Source of the DNA: Marinirhabdus sp963793275
GTDB taxonomy: Bacteria > Bacteroidota > Bacteroidia > Flavobacteriales > Flavobacteriaceae
Length of the DNA stretch: 64,000 nt
Assembly: GCA_963793275.1 (NCBI GenBank)
Contig: CAWBZL010000005.1
Coordinates: 62,001 to 126,000, forward strand
Reading direction: 5' to 3'
Position 1 is the first letter of the stretch, and every line of letters starts with the position of its first letter. Under the pieces are notes generated by a model. That model saw nothing but the letters and a program-made list of their open reading frames with translations, had not been told where the DNA came from and made no database searches. Below are positions 63,182 through 64,000 of this stretch, piece after piece. Both the position numbers and the translations under genes were made by a program.

Positions 63182-64000
63182 ATTAAAACAAAAACTCCAT
63201 ACAAATTCATCATAAGCGGTGGCGGTACTGGCGGGCATATTTACCCTGCTATCGCCATAGCTAATGAATTGAAATCGCGTTTCCCGGAAGCAGAATTTCT
63301 GTTTGTGGGTGCCAGTGACCGTATGGAAATGGAGAAAGTGCCTCAGGCAGGCTTTAAAATTGAGGGGCTCTGGATCTCAGGTCTACAGCGTAGTTTAAGT
63401 GCTAAAAACCTGATGTTTCCGCTTAAACTGATCTCAAGTTTGATGAAATCCAGAAAAATAATCAAAAAATTTAAGCCTCACGCGGCAATTGGAACAGGTG
63501 GCTACGCAAGTGCTCCTTTGCTGAAAGTTGCTTCAGGTAAAAACATACCCTGTTTAATCCAGGAACAAAATAGCCACGCAGGAATTACAAATAAATGGTT
63601 AAGTAAAACCGTGAATAAGGTTTGTACGGCTTACGATGAGATGGACAAATTCTTTCCTGCTGAAAAGATAGTTTTAACCGGAAATCCTGTACGTCAGGAT
63701 CTATTGGATATAACAAGTAAAAGAAACGAGGCGCAACAATTTTTTAAACTGAAGCCTGAGTTGAAAACAATACTAGTGCTAGGTGGAAGCTTAGGCGCTG
63801 GAAAGATCAATCAGCTAGTTGATAAGGCATTAGGTTATTTTAAAGCTGAGAATGTGCAAGTGATCTGGCAATGTGGAACGTTATACCAGGGTCAATATCT
63901 TCAAAAATCTGAAGGATTCATTCAGGTACATCCCTTTTTAAATAAAATGGATATGGCCTATGCTGCTGCAGATATTATAGTTTCCAGAGCGGGAGCATTA
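63182..64000 (+). CDS. murG: UDP-N-acetylglucosamine-lipid II transferase (3' end cut; start codon not seen)
   Basis: The frame from 63182 reads IKTKTPYKFIISGGGTGGHI and continues unbroken to the window edge with IGTGGYASAPLL, LIQEQNSHAGITNKWL, LTGNPVRQDL and VLGGSLGAG, unmistakably MurG. It converts lipid I to lipid II. There is a stop codon (TAG, 63173-63175) just before and no ATG, GTG or TTG between it and the conserved start; only ATT is available. Adding one G (AATAGT to AATGAGT at about 63178) would give ATG-AGT-ATT. Likely another single-base error, though an ATT start cannot be ruled out. Confidence 0.92.
   Translation, partial: MKTKTPYKFIISGGGTGGHIYPAIAIANELKSRFPEAEFLFVGASDRMEMEKVPQAGFKIEGLWISGLQRSLSAKNLMFPLKLISSLMKSRKIIKKFKPHAAIGTGGYASAPLLKVASGKNIPCLIQEQNSHAGITNKWLSKTVNKVCTAYDEMDKFFPAEKIVLTGNPVRQDLLDITSKRNEAQQFFKLKPELKTILVLGGSLGAGKINQLVDKALGYFKAENVQVIWQCGTLYQGQYLQKSEGFIQVHPFLNKMDMAYAAADIIVSRAGAL

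Noticed and set aside
62816..63238. Minus-strand 140-codon frame over ftsW/murG
   Set aside because: Overlaps two conserved genes on the opposite strand and looks random.

Overview
The window is AT-rich chromosomal DNA from a gliding marine-type member of the Flavobacteriaceae (Bacteroidota). This rests on the gliding genes gldA, gldB and gldC, on four proteins ending in type IX secretion (T9SS) sorting domains, on the PorV-era style of promoters (the Bacteroidota -7 element TAnnTTTG recurs just upstream of start codons), on almost no Shine-Dalgarno sequences, and on family choices such as the fused DAHP synthase/chorismate mutase and a DnaG without zinc ligands. I see no rRNA, tRNA, CRISPR array, prophage or insertion sequence.

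Layout. 1-10500: a divergently placed GbsR/MarR regulator with a palindromic operator, a secreted M28 aminopeptidase, a minus-strand block (lipoprotein, M3 peptidase, purE, purK), then adk, obg, a secreted leucine-rich-repeat protein and a DUF4136 lipoprotein. 10600-23100: a histidine kinase/response regulator pair, a 2032-residue alpha-2-macroglobulin, a TPR protein, mpl, a lipoprotein and a PaiB-like protein. 23100-38900: gldA, an attenuator-controlled aroma gene (DAHP synthase/chorismate mutase), rsgA, dtd, three consecutive DUF3857/transglutaminase-like proteins, mazG-like, aroA, queA, a secreted trypsin-like protease and rlmN. 38970-46450: a T9SS cargo protein, a 51-residue small protein coupled to a large phosphodiesterase-TPR-sulfotransferase, a polyprenyl synthase, and an ECF sigma factor with its membrane partner and a beta-barrel protein. 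46500-53600: dnaG, an atypical NarL-type regulator, nadE, gldB, gldC, engB and a hydrolase. 53800-64000: the division and cell wall cluster mraZ-rsmH-ftsL-ftsI-murE-mraY-murD-ftsW-murG, running off the right edge.

How it fits together. The right end makes and inserts peptidoglycan precursors under MraZ control; mpl recycles its peptides. gldA/B/C and the T9SS cargo genes belong to gliding and secretion. aroA and the attenuated DAHP synthase/chorismate mutase feed aromatic amino acid synthesis.

Main points for a second look: (1) a Trp-Trp leader peptide plus terminator directly upstream of DAHP synthase/chorismate mutase, looking like ribosome-mediated attenuation; (2) a phosphodiesterase-TPR-sulfotransferase fusion with a translationally coupled 51-residue partner that is easy to miss; (3) a response regulator with Glu in place of the phospho-accepting Asp; (4) heptamer tandem repeats next to dtd and inside the end of gldA; (5) a set of apparently leaderless genes; (6) single-base frame disruptions in mpl, dnaG, mraY, the fusion gene and the start of murG, which in such essential genes more likely report sequence errors than true decay.
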